Origin: Sphaerimonospora mesophila NBRC 14179 = JCM 3151
GTDB taxonomy: Bacteria > Actinomycetota > Actinomycetes > Streptosporangiales > Streptosporangiaceae
Assembly: GCA_001552515.1 (NCBI GenBank)
Contig: BCRI01000028.1
Location: forward strand, 1-60,366
Direction of reading: 5' to 3'
DNA length: 60,366 nt
Part shown: in pieces, positions 1-9,012 of the stretch
How positions within the stretch are numbered: position 1 is the first letter of the stretch
Layout of the letters: every line of letters starts with the position of its first letter
Made by a program: the position numbers and the translations under genes
Notes under the pieces: model-generated
What the model was told of the DNA's origin: nothing
The model's input: the letters and a program-made list of their open reading frames with translations, nothing else
Databases searched by the model: none

Positions 1-620
1 GCCTCGTCGAAGGAGATGATGAACGACAATGCGGCACCGGCCACCAGACCGGGTGTGATCAGGGGCAGGGTGATCCGGCGGAAGGTCGTGACCGGACCGG
101 CTCCCAGGGTCCGCGCCGCCTGTTCACAGGCCGCGTCGACCGCGTTGAGGCTCATCATCACGGTGCGGACCACGTACGGAATCGTCAGGCCGAGATGCGC
201 GACGACCAGGCCCGGATAGGTGCCGACCAGCCCCATCGGCCCGAGCACCAGCAGCAGAGCCAGGCCGAGGACGACGCTCGGAAGCAGCAACGGCGAGGTG
301 AACAGTCCGATCACGACGTCCCGTCCGCCGAAGCGGTGCCGCGTGAGCGCGAGAGCGGCGGTGACGCCGACGGCGAGCGAGATGACCGTCACGACCAGAC
401 CGAGCAGCAGCGACACCCGCAGGCCCTCGAGGAACTCCCCGTTGTCGGCCAGCCCGGCGTACCACCGCAGGGACCAGTCCTTGGGCGGGAATTCGAGGTT
501 CGGACTGGCGTCGAACGAGATGAGGAAGACCACGAGGAGCGGCGCCAGCAGGAACAGATAGCTGCAGAGGACGACGAGGCCCGCGACGGTTCTGTAGATC
601 GCTTCGGAGAAAGATCTCAT
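1..620 (-). CDS. ABC transporter permease, PotC-like (3' end beyond window)
   Basis: Inner-membrane permease of a spermidine/putrescine-type ABC importer. About 206 codons are visible from the ATG at 620 before the left edge cuts the gene. The protein begins MRSFSEAIYRTVAGLVVL and has several hydrophobic segments: one at the N-terminus, one around LRVSLLLGLVVTVISLAVG, and more after it. The EAA loop that contacts the ATPase is readable as EQAARTLGAGPVTTFRRI followed by TLPLITPG. Only 5 bp separate it from the upstream permease gene, so it is the last visible gene of a four-gene operon. The substrate cannot be read from sequence: PotC-like permeases also serve thiamine, iron and phosphonate systems. 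Confidence 0.9.
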   Translation of the reverse strand, partial: MRSFSEAIYRTVAGLVVLCSYLFLLAPLLVVFLISFDASPNLEFPPKDWSLRWYAGLADNGEFLEGLRVSLLLGLVVTVISLAVGVTAALALTRHRFGGRDVVIGLFTSPLLLPSVVLGLALLLVLGPMGLVGTYPGLVVAHLGLTIPYVVRTVMMSLNAVDAACEQAARTLGAGPVTTFRRITLPLITPGLVAGAALSFIISFDE

Positions 621-625
621 GGCGC

Positions 626-1564
626 TTACTTTCCTTCCACCATGCGGAAGAGGCGCTGGTAAAGGACCAGGAACACTCCGAAGAGGAGAAGCAGGAGCAC
701 GGAGAGGGCGGACGCACGTGGCCAGTCCAGCGTCGTCGTCGCCTGGTCGTAGATCTCGGTGGCGATGACGAAGACCCGGCCGCCGCCCATGAGCCGCGGC
801 GTGATGAACGCGGAGATGGTCAGCACGAACACCATCAGCGCGCCGGTGAACACGCCCGGCAGGCTCAGGGGGAACGTGATCCGGACGAAGCAGCGCAGCC
901 GTCCTGCGCCCAGCGATCCGGCGGCCTCCTCCAGATTCTTGGAGACCCGGCCGAACCCGGCGATCATGGCGAGGATGGCGTACGGCATCATGATCTCGAC
1001 GAGGGCGATGACCACGCCGGTGACATTGTTGGTGAGCACGAGCGGCTCGCTGGTGATCCCCAGCGTGCGCAGCGCCGAGTTCACGACGCCGTCGTCGGAC
1101 AGCAGGATCAGCCAGCCGAAGGTCCGTACGACCGACGACGTCAACAGCGGTGCGATCGCCAGCGCCATCAGCAGTCCGCGCAGCCGCGAGCGCGTGCGTG
1201 CGAGGAAGAGCGCGATGGGGTACGACACGACGATCGTCAGGACGGTCACCAGGAGGCCGAGCCACAACGTGTGCCAGGCGACCTTCCACATGAAGCCGTC
1301 GGTCAGCACGTCGATGTAGGACTGCGGGCTCACGGCCGGCTGGAGCTCGGCCGGTCCCACGGTCCTGTTCAGCGACATCCGGGCCAGCCAGACCAGGGGC
1401 ACCAGGAAGCTGACCCCGAGGGCCAGCAGCCCGGGGGTGAGCAGGGCCACCGCCGCTCTGCGCGAGCCGCCTTCGCCGCTGGGGACACCCCCACGGGATC
1501 TCCTGGGGGGTCCTTCGGGGGATCCTCCGGCGGGTGACGACCTACTGGGGGATGACGTACGCAT
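626..1564 (-). CDS. ABC transporter permease, PotB-like
   Basis: First permease of the PotABCD-like importer, 312 aa from the ATG at 1564. An in-frame start at 1618 exists but lies deeper inside the ATPase gene. The chosen ATG overlaps the end of the ATPase gene by 23 bp, which suggests translational coupling. After a Ser/Pro/Gly-rich N-terminus of about 40 residues come roughly six membrane segments, beginning with VALLTPGLLALGVSFLVP. The EAA loop reads NLEEAAGSLGAGRLRCF followed by RITFPLSLPG, as expected for a BPD_transp_1 domain. It probably forms a heterodimer with the next permease. Confidence 0.92.
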   Translation of the reverse strand: MRTSSPSRSSPAGGSPEGPPRRSRGGVPSGEGGSRRAAVALLTPGLLALGVSFLVPLVWLARMSLNRTVGPAELQPAVSPQSYIDVLTDGFMWKVAWHTLWLGLLVTVLTIVVSYPIALFLARTRSRLRGLLMALAIAPLLTSSVVRTFGWLILLSDDGVVNSALRTLGITSEPLVLTNNVTGVVIALVEIMMPYAILAMIAGFGRVSKNLEEAAGSLGAGRLRCFVRITFPLSLPGVFTGALMVFVLTISAFITPRLMGGGRVFVIATEIYDQATTTLDWPRASALSVLLLLLFGVFLVLYQRLFRMVEGK

Positions 1565-2609
1565 CCGCGTCACCCCATCCGAGACCGACCGTCGCGCCGG
1601 CCGCCAGTGGTCGACCACTGTGCGCCCGCTCCGCCAGGACGCGGGTGCCGTTCACATCGATCACGACGGACTCGACGTCGCCGAGATAGCTCGACTGGAC
1701 GACCCGCCCCTTCAGTTCGTTCGCCATCTGCTGAGCGGGCTCGATCCGCACCCGGTGCGGCCGGACCATCACGGTGGCGGTCGCCAGGTCGGCCTCCGGC
1801 GCGCGTACGGACAGGGTCCCGACCCCGGCGATCTCCACCCGCAGCACGCCGTCGTCGCGGCCGACCACCTGTCCGTCGAACATGTTGGTCCGCCCGATGA
1901 AGTCGGCGACGAACCGGTTCTTCGGCGTCTCGTAGATGGCCCAGGGCTCGCCCACCTGCTCGACGCGCCCCTCGGACATCACCACGAGCCGATCCGACAT
2001 GGCCAGCGCCTCGTCCTGGTCGTGGGTGACGAACACCGTGGTGATTCCGATCTCCTGCTGGATCCGCCGGATCTCGACGCGAAGCTCCTCACGCAGCTTC
2101 GCGTCGAGATTGCTCAGTGGCTCGTCGAGGAGCAGCACGGTCGGCTCGATCACCAACGCCCGTGCCAGCGCGATGCGCTGCGCCTGCCCACCGGAGAGTT
2201 GGCTCACCCGGCGGTTCGCGAGGTGACTCAGATGAACCATGTCGAGGGCTTCGGCGACCCGACGGCGACGTTCGCCTCTGGCGATGCGCCGCATCTCTAG
2301 CCCGAACTCCACGTTCTGCCCCACCGACATGTGTGGAAACAACGCGTAGGACTGGAACACCAGGCCCATGTCACGCTTGTGGACCGGACGGCTGGTGATG
2401 TCGGTCCCGTCGACGCTGATGCGGCCTGACGTGGGGGTGATCAAACCCGCGATCATTCGCAGCGTCGTCGTCTTGCCGCAACCCGACGGTCCGAGCAGGG
2501 AGATGAACTCGCCACGCGCGACATCGATTTCGACCTCGTGCACGGCCGACCTGGGCTGGTTCGGATATGTTTTAGTTAATTTGTTGAGAACGAGATACGC
2601 GTCTTCCAC
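1542..2609 (-). CDS. ABC transporter ATP-binding protein, PotA/FbpC-like
   Basis: Cytoplasmic ATPase that powers the adjacent importer, 355 aa. I chose the GTG at 2609 because AGGAG stands 6 nt upstream; an in-frame ATG at 2672 would lie inside the binding-protein gene. The Walker A motif is GPSGCGKTT, the signature LSGGQAQRIALARAL, and Walker B VLLLDEPLSNLDAKL, followed by the H-loop region VFVTHDQDEA. The C-terminal third (about residue 240 on) looks like a TOBE regulatory domain, with the segment ATVMVRPHRVRIEP. This architecture is typical of the PotA, FbpC and CysA group, and the binding protein next door favours a PotA-type system. Confidence 0.95.
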   Translation of the reverse strand: MEDAYLVLNKLTKTYPNQPRSAVHEVEIDVARGEFISLLGPSGCGKTTTLRMIAGLITPTSGRISVDGTDITSRPVHKRDMGLVFQSYALFPHMSVGQNVEFGLEMRRIARGERRRRVAEALDMVHLSHLANRRVSQLSGGQAQRIALARALVIEPTVLLLDEPLSNLDAKLREELRVEIRRIQQEIGITTVFVTHDQDEALAMSDRLVVMSEGRVEQVGEPWAIYETPKNRFVADFIGRTNMFDGQVVGRDDGVLRVEIAGVGTLSVRAPEADLATATVMVRPHRVRIEPAQQMANELKGRVVQSSYLGDVESVVIDVNGTRVLAERAHSGRPLAAGATVGLGWGDADAYVIPQ

Positions 2610-2632
2610 GCTGGACTCCTCGCGGCCCTGAA

Positions 2633-3715
2633 CTAATTCGAGATGACGTCCTTGCGCCAGACGTCGGTCCACTCGGCCCTGTGCTCGGCGAGCCAGTTCC
2701 AGTCGACCGCGATCATGGTCTTGAGCTTCTCCGGTGTCATGACGGTCCGCTGGGCGACCTCGTCGTTGACCTTGGTCAGCATGTTGGTCGGCGCGTAGAA
2801 CATCTCAGCGGAGAACGCGGCCTGCGCGTCGGGGCTCAGCGCGTGGTCGATGAACTTCTGCGCGGCGTCCGCCTGCTTGCCGCCCTTGACGAGGTTGATG
2901 GTGTTGACCTGCATGATGCTGCCTTCCTTCGGCAGGACGACGCCCAGTGCACCGTTGGACTGGTCATGCTGCAGTTGGCTGCGCGCGTTCCATGCCAGGG
3001 CCAGCTCGACCTGACCCGACTTGACGAGCGTGTAGGTGTCGGGCTGGGGGTTCCACGTCTGGACGGACGGCGCGAGCTCGCGGAGACGCTTGATCGCCGG
3101 CTCGATGGAGGCCGTGTAGTCTCCGCCCAGCATCTTGTTCAGGATGACCGTCAGGCCGATCCCGTCCAGCTGGGGTGGAGCACTGATCGAGATCTTCCCC
3201 TTGTACGCGGGATCCCACAGGTCGTTCCACGACGTCGGCGGAGTGGACACGGCCTTGGTGTTGTAGGCGAGCGTCAGGTTGTCGAACGTGACACCCGGGC
3301 CGAAATTGTCGCGGACCTTCGCCTGCTCGCTGAGGTCCTTCATGTTGGGGACCTTCGCGGGGTCCAGCGGCGCGAAGATGCCTTCCTTGTTGGCGCTTTC
3401 CGCGACCGACAGGTCCATGATCGAAACGTCGACCGTCGGGTTGCTCTTCTGCGTGCGCAGCCGGCCGAGCATCTCCGCTGACGAGACGACGCCGTCGTAC
3501 TCCACCTTGATGCCCGGGTTCGCCTGCTCGAACGGCTCGATGACCGCCTTTATGTACTTCTCCTTGAATCCGCCGGTCGCGTACGCCATCAGGCGAATGG
3601 TCGTCTCGCCGCCGTTCGCCTCATCCGATGTGGTGCCGGTCGAGCACGCGGAAAGCGCCACCGCCGGAGCCAGCAGAAGTGGCAGGACGGCTCTCCTGGA
3701 CATTCTTTTCGTCAC
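2633..3715 (-). CDS. Extracellular solute-binding lipoprotein, PotD-like (family 1)
   Basis: Substrate-capture lipoprotein of the importer, 360 aa, GTG start at 3715 with GGGAG 7 nt upstream. A twin-basic N-terminus (MTKRMSRRAVLPLLLAP) leads to a lipobox, VALSAC, so the mature protein is probably lipid-anchored at Cys24. The body shows family-1 binding-protein landmarks: VIEPFEQANPGIKVEYD near residue 60, TPPTSWNDLWDPAYKGKI in the middle and FIDHALSPDAQAAFSAE near the C-terminus. It is the first gene of the operon (binding protein, ATPase, permease, permease), and 23 bp separate it from the ATPase. Ligand unknown; a polyamine or another small organic cation or anion is possible. Confidence 0.93.
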   Translation of the reverse strand: MTKRMSRRAVLPLLLAPAVALSACSTGTTSDEANGGETTIRLMAYATGGFKEKYIKAVIEPFEQANPGIKVEYDGVVSSAEMLGRLRTQKSNPTVDVSIMDLSVAESANKEGIFAPLDPAKVPNMKDLSEQAKVRDNFGPGVTFDNLTLAYNTKAVSTPPTSWNDLWDPAYKGKISISAPPQLDGIGLTVILNKMLGGDYTASIEPAIKRLRELAPSVQTWNPQPDTYTLVKSGQVELALAWNARSQLQHDQSNGALGVVLPKEGSIMQVNTINLVKGGKQADAAQKFIDHALSPDAQAAFSAEMFYAPTNMLTKVNDEVAQRTVMTPEKLKTMIAVDWNWLAEHRAEWTDVWRKDVISN

Positions 3716-4173
3716 GGTCGATCTCCCGCTCTTGGGTGAGTGCGGCAGCCGGTCGCTCGCCCATCGATCACCGGCTCGTCTGGCTTGTCACGATCCATCG
3801 CGGTGGCGACTGGCATCACCGCGATGGATCGGTCGTAAGAGAGTCACACGTGACAGGAATCACGTCAGCCGACGGATGGACAGTCTCAACGGCGCGTACA
3901 TGGCCAAGTGGCCAAGGGGCGATGGGATCGCCGGTGCGCCCGGAGCTTTCGGGTTCGACGCCGGTGGTGTCAGGATAGCCGTTGGTCCTGGCGAGCGTTC
4001 TGTCCCCCTTCGTGGCCCTTTGGACAAGAACGCTAAAGTACGGGTACCAGCCGGTCGGTGGCAGCCGCCGCGGCAGAGCCCGCAGAAACGCCGTCGACGC
4101 CAGGGAAACACAGGATCGTACGGACCCCGGTGATGAAGGGTTCCCGCCGGAGGCACGGCACCGAGGAGACACG
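3716..4173. promoter_or_regulatory. Divergent intergenic region with 15-bp inverted repeat
   Basis: This 458-bp region separates the importer (minus) from the PucR regulator (plus), and no credible gene fits in it. It contains a perfect inverted repeat: CGATCCATCGCGGTG at 3791-3805 and its complement at 3817-3831, with an 11-nt spacer, centred about 96 bp upstream of the binding-protein start. Smaller symmetric elements follow: GTCACACGTGAC at 3842-3853, and TGGCCA twice near 3902-3915. There is no T-tract after the stem. It could therefore be an operator, or an RNA hairpin in the importer leader. Binding by the neighbouring PucR protein is inference. Confidence 0.55.
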
Positions 4174-5727
4174 TTGACGCATGCCAGGATGCCCAGCGTG
4201 TTCGACGTGTCCGCGGCCGTCGCGCTGGGTGCGCTCGAACACCCGACCACGTTCGTCCGCGAAACGGCCGACGCGATGCTGCCGGTGGAGGCCGTGACGG
4301 CGGAGCCGTCGGATTTCCACGGACGCGGAGACGTCCTGGTCGTGAACGCCGCCGCCGTCCCGGCCGCCCTCGCGAGGGTCCGTGAGCTGCCGCCCCACGC
4401 CGCCGGGACACTCGTGGTGGTCGGCGCGGACGCGGGTGAGGCGACCTCGGCACTGGCGGCCGGCATCGGAACCTCCGGGCTCTCCCTGGCCTGTTGTCCC
4501 CGTCGCGTCGACGCCGAAGCCTTCACGCAGGACCTGCGGCGGCTCGTGGAGACCCTTCGGCGTACGAGCCTGACGCGAGTCCTGAAACTGCACGACTCGC
4601 TCGTCGCCGCGGTCATGGCGGGCGCCGATCTCGAAACGATCCTGAAACTGACGGCCCGTCAGGTGTCCGGGTTCGACGCGATGTTCGTCGACTACACCGG
4701 CATCGTCGTGTCTTCGTGGAGTCATCGTGGCCGGCGCAGCCTGGAGGTGCCCGCCGAGCTCGAGATCGCGCTGAAGACCCCGCCCCCCATCGACACGACG
4801 CAGATCGAGCTGGGCGACGGCCGGTTCGCCGTGATGGTCGGCGTGGGTCTTCATGATCAGGCGGAAGGCGCCATCGTGTACGTCGGCCCCCGTCGGCTGA
4901 CCGCCGCGGAGCTCGTCCTCGTCGAGCGTGCCCGCTCCGCCGTACTGCTCCGCTTCGCGCGGGAGAAGTCCCGGCGCGATGCCCAGCGCTCCACCGTCGG
5001 GCAGCTCCTGCGGGCCGCGGTCGACGGATCGATGAACCACGGCGAGCTGGCGTTGACGCTACGCGGGCTGGGGCTCGAGCCCGCCGAGGGCTACCGGGTT
5101 CTCGCGGTGCGGCTCGACCGCAGCACCCCCGAGGCTCGGGCGTTCACACTGCTCGAGGACGTCGCGGCGGCGAGCACGAGACCAATCGTCGGCAGCCTGT
5201 GGGGAAAGATCTTCTGCCTGGTCCAGCCGGTCGACAGCACGGTTCCCGAGGATTTCCTCCAGGCCTGCCAGGCCCGTGGGTGGAAGGCGATCACGATAGG
5301 TCGCAGCCGGCCCAAGACCGACGCGGAGAGCCTCGCATTGGCGATCCGCGAATCGGCGGCCGCCAGCCAATATTCAGGATCGACGGCCGGCCGGATCCAC
5401 GACGTCACCTCGCTCGGCCTGCCGGGGCTGCTCGCCGGTCTCGATCCGCAGAACGTGATGAAGCCGTTCGCCGACAACCTGCTCGGCGAGCTGATCAGCC
5501 ATGACGCCGCCAACAACACGGACCTCGTCAGCACGCTGACCGCGTTCTTCGATACGGGTTGCCGTCCCGGACCCACCGCGGAGAAGCTGTGCATCCACCG
5601 GCACACGCTCTCCTATCGGCTGGATCGCGTGGCCCAGCTGACCGGGAAGGATCCGCGCAGCCCGGAATGGATGCTGAGCTTCGGGATCGCGCTGCAGATG
5701 CACGCCATCCTGCGATCCACCCTCTAG
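4174..5727 (+). CDS. PucR-family transcriptional regulator
   Basis: Probable activator of the adjacent transport or catabolic genes, 517 aa. I place the start at TTG 4174, because GAGGAG (4163-4168) lies 5 nt upstream; the first nearby ATG (4189) is 20 nt from that site. The N-terminal half (VFDVSAAVALGALEH onward) resembles the PucR ligand-sensing region. The centre has a GGDEF-like/CdaR-type fold segment (VGQLLRAAVDG onward). The C-terminus carries the PucR helix-turn-helix: TLTAFFDTGCRPGPTAEKL followed by IHRHTLSYRLDRVAQLTG. It diverges from the PotABCD-like operon, the usual arrangement for a local regulator. Its stop codon shares the bases CTAG with the stop of the convergent gene. Confidence 0.9.
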   Translation: MTHARMPSVFDVSAAVALGALEHPTTFVRETADAMLPVEAVTAEPSDFHGRGDVLVVNAAAVPAALARVRELPPHAAGTLVVVGADAGEATSALAAGIGTSGLSLACCPRRVDAEAFTQDLRRLVETLRRTSLTRVLKLHDSLVAAVMAGADLETILKLTARQVSGFDAMFVDYTGIVVSSWSHRGRRSLEVPAELEIALKTPPPIDTTQIELGDGRFAVMVGVGLHDQAEGAIVYVGPRRLTAAELVLVERARSAVLLRFAREKSRRDAQRSTVGQLLRAAVDGSMNHGELALTLRGLGLEPAEGYRVLAVRLDRSTPEARAFTLLEDVAAASTRPIVGSLWGKIFCLVQPVDSTVPEDFLQACQARGWKAITIGRSRPKTDAESLALAIRESAAASQYSGSTAGRIHDVTSLGLPGLLAGLDPQNVMKPFADNLLGELISHDAANNTDLVSTLTAFFDTGCRPGPTAEKLCIHRHTLSYRLDRVAQLTGKDPRSPEWMLSFGIALQMHAILRSTL

Positions 5728-6389
5728 CTGGACGTCGCGCTCGCCGCCAGGCCGTTCACCACGACACCGAAGAGCCGCACATCGCTCAGCCGCGACAGCG
5801 CATGCGAGACCGCGTCGTCCGCCGAGCCGAGCTTCCGCCTCAGTGCGGCGACACCGGGCGCGCTGTCGATGAGGTCGCGCCGGAACACCTCCCAGTACAG
5901 CGGGGACTCGCTGTCGCTCGAGGCGGCGAGATCCACGGCCCGCTCGCTGTAGAAGGCGAGGATCTCGTTGTTGAGCAGCGGCACGAGAGCGGGGCGCTTC
6001 AGGTGCAGGATCGCCGAGGCGATCGTGACCCCGAGCCGGTAGCGGTAGCGGAAGTGCCGGTACAACGCGGTCGCATGGGCGTACGGCGTGCCCGCTCCGC
6101 CATAAGGCGTGTCGGCCAGGCGTGCCTCCAGCGGGACGGCCGACCACGGGGCATGCTCGGCCGCCATCAGGCACGAGCGTACGTGGTCGGTGTCCAGGGG
6201 GATCCCCAGCAGCAGCAGGCGGCCGAAGTCGGGCAGCTCCACCGTGTCGCTCCCGCCCGGCGGGTCGTTGCCGAGGTCGCCGGCGTAGTCGAACCCGATG
6301 AACTCCAGATCAGGTGGGAGCTGGAGGAGCACCCAGGCATCCGAGACCCCTATCGAATGCCCGGCGATCTTCAGCTGCGGCTCAGCCAT
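5724..6389 (-). CDS. DUF6308-like protein of unknown function
   Basis: A 221-aa soluble protein with no recognisable catalytic motif. The start is ATG 6389, which overlaps the upstream ligase stop by 8 bp, so the two are probably translationally coupled. The middle section, with YRHFRYRYRLGVTIASAIL followed by HLKRPALVPLLNNEI, reminds me of DUF6308 proteins. The segment GSADDAVSHALSRLSDVRLF near the C-terminus fits the same group, but the match is from memory and is not certain. It is the last gene of the ligase/crotonase operon. Its stop codon overlaps the stop of the convergent PucR gene in a shared CTAG at 5724-5727. Confidence 0.7.
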   Translation of the reverse strand: MAEPQLKIAGHSIGVSDAWVLLQLPPDLEFIGFDYAGDLGNDPPGGSDTVELPDFGRLLLLGIPLDTDHVRSCLMAAEHAPWSAVPLEARLADTPYGGAGTPYAHATALYRHFRYRYRLGVTIASAILHLKRPALVPLLNNEILAFYSERAVDLAASSDSESPLYWEVFRRDLIDSAPGVAALRRKLGSADDAVSHALSRLSDVRLFGVVVNGLAASATSS

Positions 6390-8016
6390 CGGCGCGCTCG
6401 GCGACGAGGTCGGGTACGGCCGAGGGCGGCCCGAGACGGACGTGCTCACCCGTGGTGCGGTCGAACGCGGCGACCGCCATGGCGCGCAGCTTCTCCTTGG
6501 CGACCCGCTGGGACGGGGTCAGGGGGAGCCGGTCGAGGAAGCTCCAGTATCTCGGGACCTTGAACGGCGCCAGGTTCGCGTTCGCGTGTGCCACGATCTC
6601 GGCCAGGGTCGCCGCTTCCGGTGCGGCCCCGTCGAGGACGAGGAACGCGTGGACCTCCTCGCCCCGCACGTCGTCGGGGACCGGAACGCAGGCGGCCTGG
6701 CCGACGGAGGCGGACGAGCACAGGACCGCCTCGACCTCGTTCAGCGCGATGTTCTCCCCGCTTCGGCGTGCCATGTCCTTCAGCCTGCCGGTGATGTAGA
6801 CCCGGCCAAGTCCGTCCATCCTGGCCAGGTCGCCGGTGTGGAACCACCCGGAGCGGAAGACGGCGCGAGTGGCCGCCTCGTCCTTGTAGTAGCCGTCCAT
6901 CATGCCGGCTCCGCGCAGGATCAGCTCACCCGTCGCGCCGCGGGGCACGGGGGCGCCCTGCTCGTCGACGATGCGGGCCTCCCGGTGGGGATTGGGGCGG
7001 CCGACGCAGCCGGTGCCGACGAGCTCGTCATGGTCGTCGGGGAGGACCCGAAGGTCGCCGCCGGTCTCGGTCATGCCGAAGCCCTCGTACCAGGGGACCC
7101 CGAACCGCTCCTCCAGCGCGGCGTGCAGATCCCTGGGAATGCCCGAGCAGGCGACGGCGCGGAGCGAGTGGACACGGTCCGTGGGCCTCTCCGGCTGCCG
7201 GAGCAGGAGGGTGGGCATCATGCCGATGCAATAGAGGTACGTCACGCGGTATGTGCGCACCTTTTCCCAGAATGTCGTGGGGTGGAAGCGGTCCAGGACG
7301 ACGAGTGACGATCCCACCAGGAGGCAGGCGGCAAGGCTCCACTGCGGGTCCAGATAGTAGAACGGCTGGGCCGTGAGCAGCACGTCGTCGGGGCCGAGAT
7401 GGGGGAAGCCGTCCGCGTACTTGCGCACCATCGTCGTCCAGTAGCCATGCGACAGCATGCATCCCTTGGGATGCCCGGTCGTGCCGGACGTGTACTGGAT
7501 GTTGGCCAGGGTCTCGGGATAGGCGGCCCCGCCCGGCGCGACGCCGGGGGCGACGTCCACGTCGTCCAGCACGATCGCCCCCGGCCGGTCCGCAGCAGCG
7601 GTGACGGCGACCCGGCGGCCTCCATTCGACGATTCGAGGACGAGATCGAGGTAGTCGGCGCAGGTGACGACGAGGGCGGGATCCGCGTGGTCCAGGAGCC
7701 GGGACAGTTCCCTGACCGAGTACCTCGGGTTCACCGGGACGACCGCCGCACCGATCTTGGCCGCGCCCAACCACAGCAGCGGGTAGTCCGGACGGTTGTC
7801 GAAGACCAGCGCGATGCGGTCGCCGTACCCGATCCCGAGGGCGTGCAGGACGGCGGCGTAGCGGTCCGTCAGCCCGTCGATCTCGGCGAACGTATAGTCG
7901 AGGTCATGTTGGTCGAAGCGCAGTGCGCGCCGCTCCGGCCACAGCCTCGCCGCCCGTCGTACGAGCGTGGCCAGATCCTGCACCCTTGCGGCGTCGTCGT
8001 CGCGGTTCCCCGCCAT
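6382..8016 (-). CDS. AMP-dependent acyl-CoA synthetase/ligase
   Basis: Activates a carboxylic acid to its CoA thioester through an acyl-adenylate, 544 aa. Start at ATG 8016, whose A is also the last base of the crotonase stop (TGATG overlap). The phosphate loop is YTSGTTGHPKGCMLSH, the A5 motif GFGMTETGG, and the hinge region YITGRLKDMARRSGENI. A C-terminal PSQRVAKEKL carries the likely catalytic lysine. Length and motif order match medium/long-chain acid or crotonobetaine/carnitine-type ligases. Placed between a crotonase and a DUF6308-like gene, it probably primes a substrate for beta-oxidation-like degradation. The acid itself cannot be deduced. Confidence 0.93.
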   Translation of the reverse strand: MAGNRDDDAARVQDLATLVRRAARLWPERRALRFDQHDLDYTFAEIDGLTDRYAAVLHALGIGYGDRIALVFDNRPDYPLLWLGAAKIGAAVVPVNPRYSVRELSRLLDHADPALVVTCADYLDLVLESSNGGRRVAVTAAADRPGAIVLDDVDVAPGVAPGGAAYPETLANIQYTSGTTGHPKGCMLSHGYWTTMVRKYADGFPHLGPDDVLLTAQPFYYLDPQWSLAACLLVGSSLVVLDRFHPTTFWEKVRTYRVTYLYCIGMMPTLLLRQPERPTDRVHSLRAVACSGIPRDLHAALEERFGVPWYEGFGMTETGGDLRVLPDDHDELVGTGCVGRPNPHREARIVDEQGAPVPRGATGELILRGAGMMDGYYKDEAATRAVFRSGWFHTGDLARMDGLGRVYITGRLKDMARRSGENIALNEVEAVLCSSASVGQAACVPVPDDVRGEEVHAFLVLDGAAPEAATLAEIVAHANANLAPFKVPRYWSFLDRLPLTPSQRVAKEKLRAMAVAAFDRTTGEHVRLGPPSAVPDLVAERADG

Positions 8017-8822
8017 CACGCGTCTCCAGCCATTCGAAGGCCGCGGCCCGCGGCGAATCTCTCCTGTGCTTCCCGCGCCTCTCCGGAGTCCTGGGCACGG
8101 AGGGCGGAGCGCACCTCGGCGTCGAGGGCGTCCGCCAGGTCCGCCCACGTACCCTGCTCGAGGAGCAGCTTGGCGCCCTCGACGGCCCGCCGCGGACGGC
8201 TGAGGACCGTGTCGGCCAGCGCGTCCACGACCGCGGGCAGCTCGCCGGCGGTGGAGACATGGCTGACCAGACCCAGGTCGTACGCCTGTTTCCCGTCGAT
8301 CCGTTCGCCCAGGATCATCAGTCGCCGAGCACGTGCCGGCCCGACGAGCCGGGGGAGAACGGCTGAGACGCCTCCGGTCACGCTCAGACCGGCTTCGACT
8401 TCGGGAAACCCGAAAACCGCGTCTTCCGCCGCCACGACGAAGTCGGCGGCGAGGGCGAGTTCCGCCCCCGCGCCCAACGCGTACCCGTGCACCTGGGCGA
8501 TGACGCAGCACGGCGAACCCCGCAGGGTGGTGGTCAACGCCTGGATTCGCGCCAATCGTTCGACGCGCTCGTCCGCCGAAGGGCTTCCGACCACCTCGTG
8601 CTTCAGGTCGTAACCCGAGCAAAACGCGCGGCCCCGCCCGCTGAGCACGATGACCCGTACGCCGTCGCGATGCGCCTGTTCGATCGCGTCCAGCAGTTCG
8701 CGCACAAGCTGTGGAACGACGGCGTTCAGCCTGGCCGGGCGGTTGAGGGCGATCCGCGCCACTCCGGCCTCGGCCACGTAGTCGATCGTCGATTCGGGCT
8801 CGCTGTTCTGACGACTCTTCAT
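8016..8822 (-). CDS. Enoyl-CoA hydratase/isomerase (crotonase) family protein
   Basis: Likely hydrates or isomerises an enoyl-CoA, 268 aa from ATG 8822. AGGAG lies 4 nt upstream of that codon; longer in-frame starts reach 8927 but lack a ribosome site. Crotonase features: the first oxyanion-hole segment GRGRAFCSGYDLKHE, the second HGYALGAGAELAL, then FGFPEVEAGLSVTGGVSAVL. Both glutamates expected for hydratase chemistry (in GAELAL and FPEVE) are present. The gene overlaps the ligase start by one base and heads the crotonase, ligase, DUF6308-like transcription unit. A 219-bp gap separates it from the MaoC gene and may hold its own promoter. Confidence 0.92.
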   Translation of the reverse strand: MKSRQNSEPESTIDYVAEAGVARIALNRPARLNAVVPQLVRELLDAIEQAHRDGVRVIVLSGRGRAFCSGYDLKHEVVGSPSADERVERLARIQALTTTLRGSPCCVIAQVHGYALGAGAELALAADFVVAAEDAVFGFPEVEAGLSVTGGVSAVLPRLVGPARARRLMILGERIDGKQAYDLGLVSHVSTAGELPAVVDALADTVLSRPRRAVEGAKLLLEQGTWADLADALDAEVRSALRAQDSGEAREAQERFAAGRGLRMAGDA

Positions 8823-8874
8823 CCCGCTCCTCATCCTGAGCTCGGTTCCAAGAAGTACTGGCCGGTCGCCCGCC

Positions 8875-8888
8875 GTGTCATCGGACAC
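8875..8888. promoter_or_regulatory. Short inverted repeat upstream of the crotonase operon
   Basis: The sequence GTGTCATCGGACAC has perfect 5-bp arms around a 4-nt centre and lies 53 bp upstream of the crotonase start, in the 219-bp gap after the MaoC gene. It could be an operator for the crotonase-ligase unit. The arms are short, so chance is a real alternative. Confidence 0.3.
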
Positions 8889-9012
8889 TTGTCGAGAGCG
8901 AACGGTCCCGGCACTCCCTTTGTCCATCGGGACCCGATCGTGGATGCGGTGGGAGGGACCCGTCAGGGTCGGTAACGGGTCACGGCCGAGCGGCTCCCCG
9001 AGCCTCGGGAGC

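Noticed and set aside
8017-8622. N-terminal extension of the acyl-CoA ligase frame through the crotonase gene
   Set aside because: The extension is Arg/Gly-rich noise; the ligase family start fits the ATG at 8016, which overlaps the crotonase stop.
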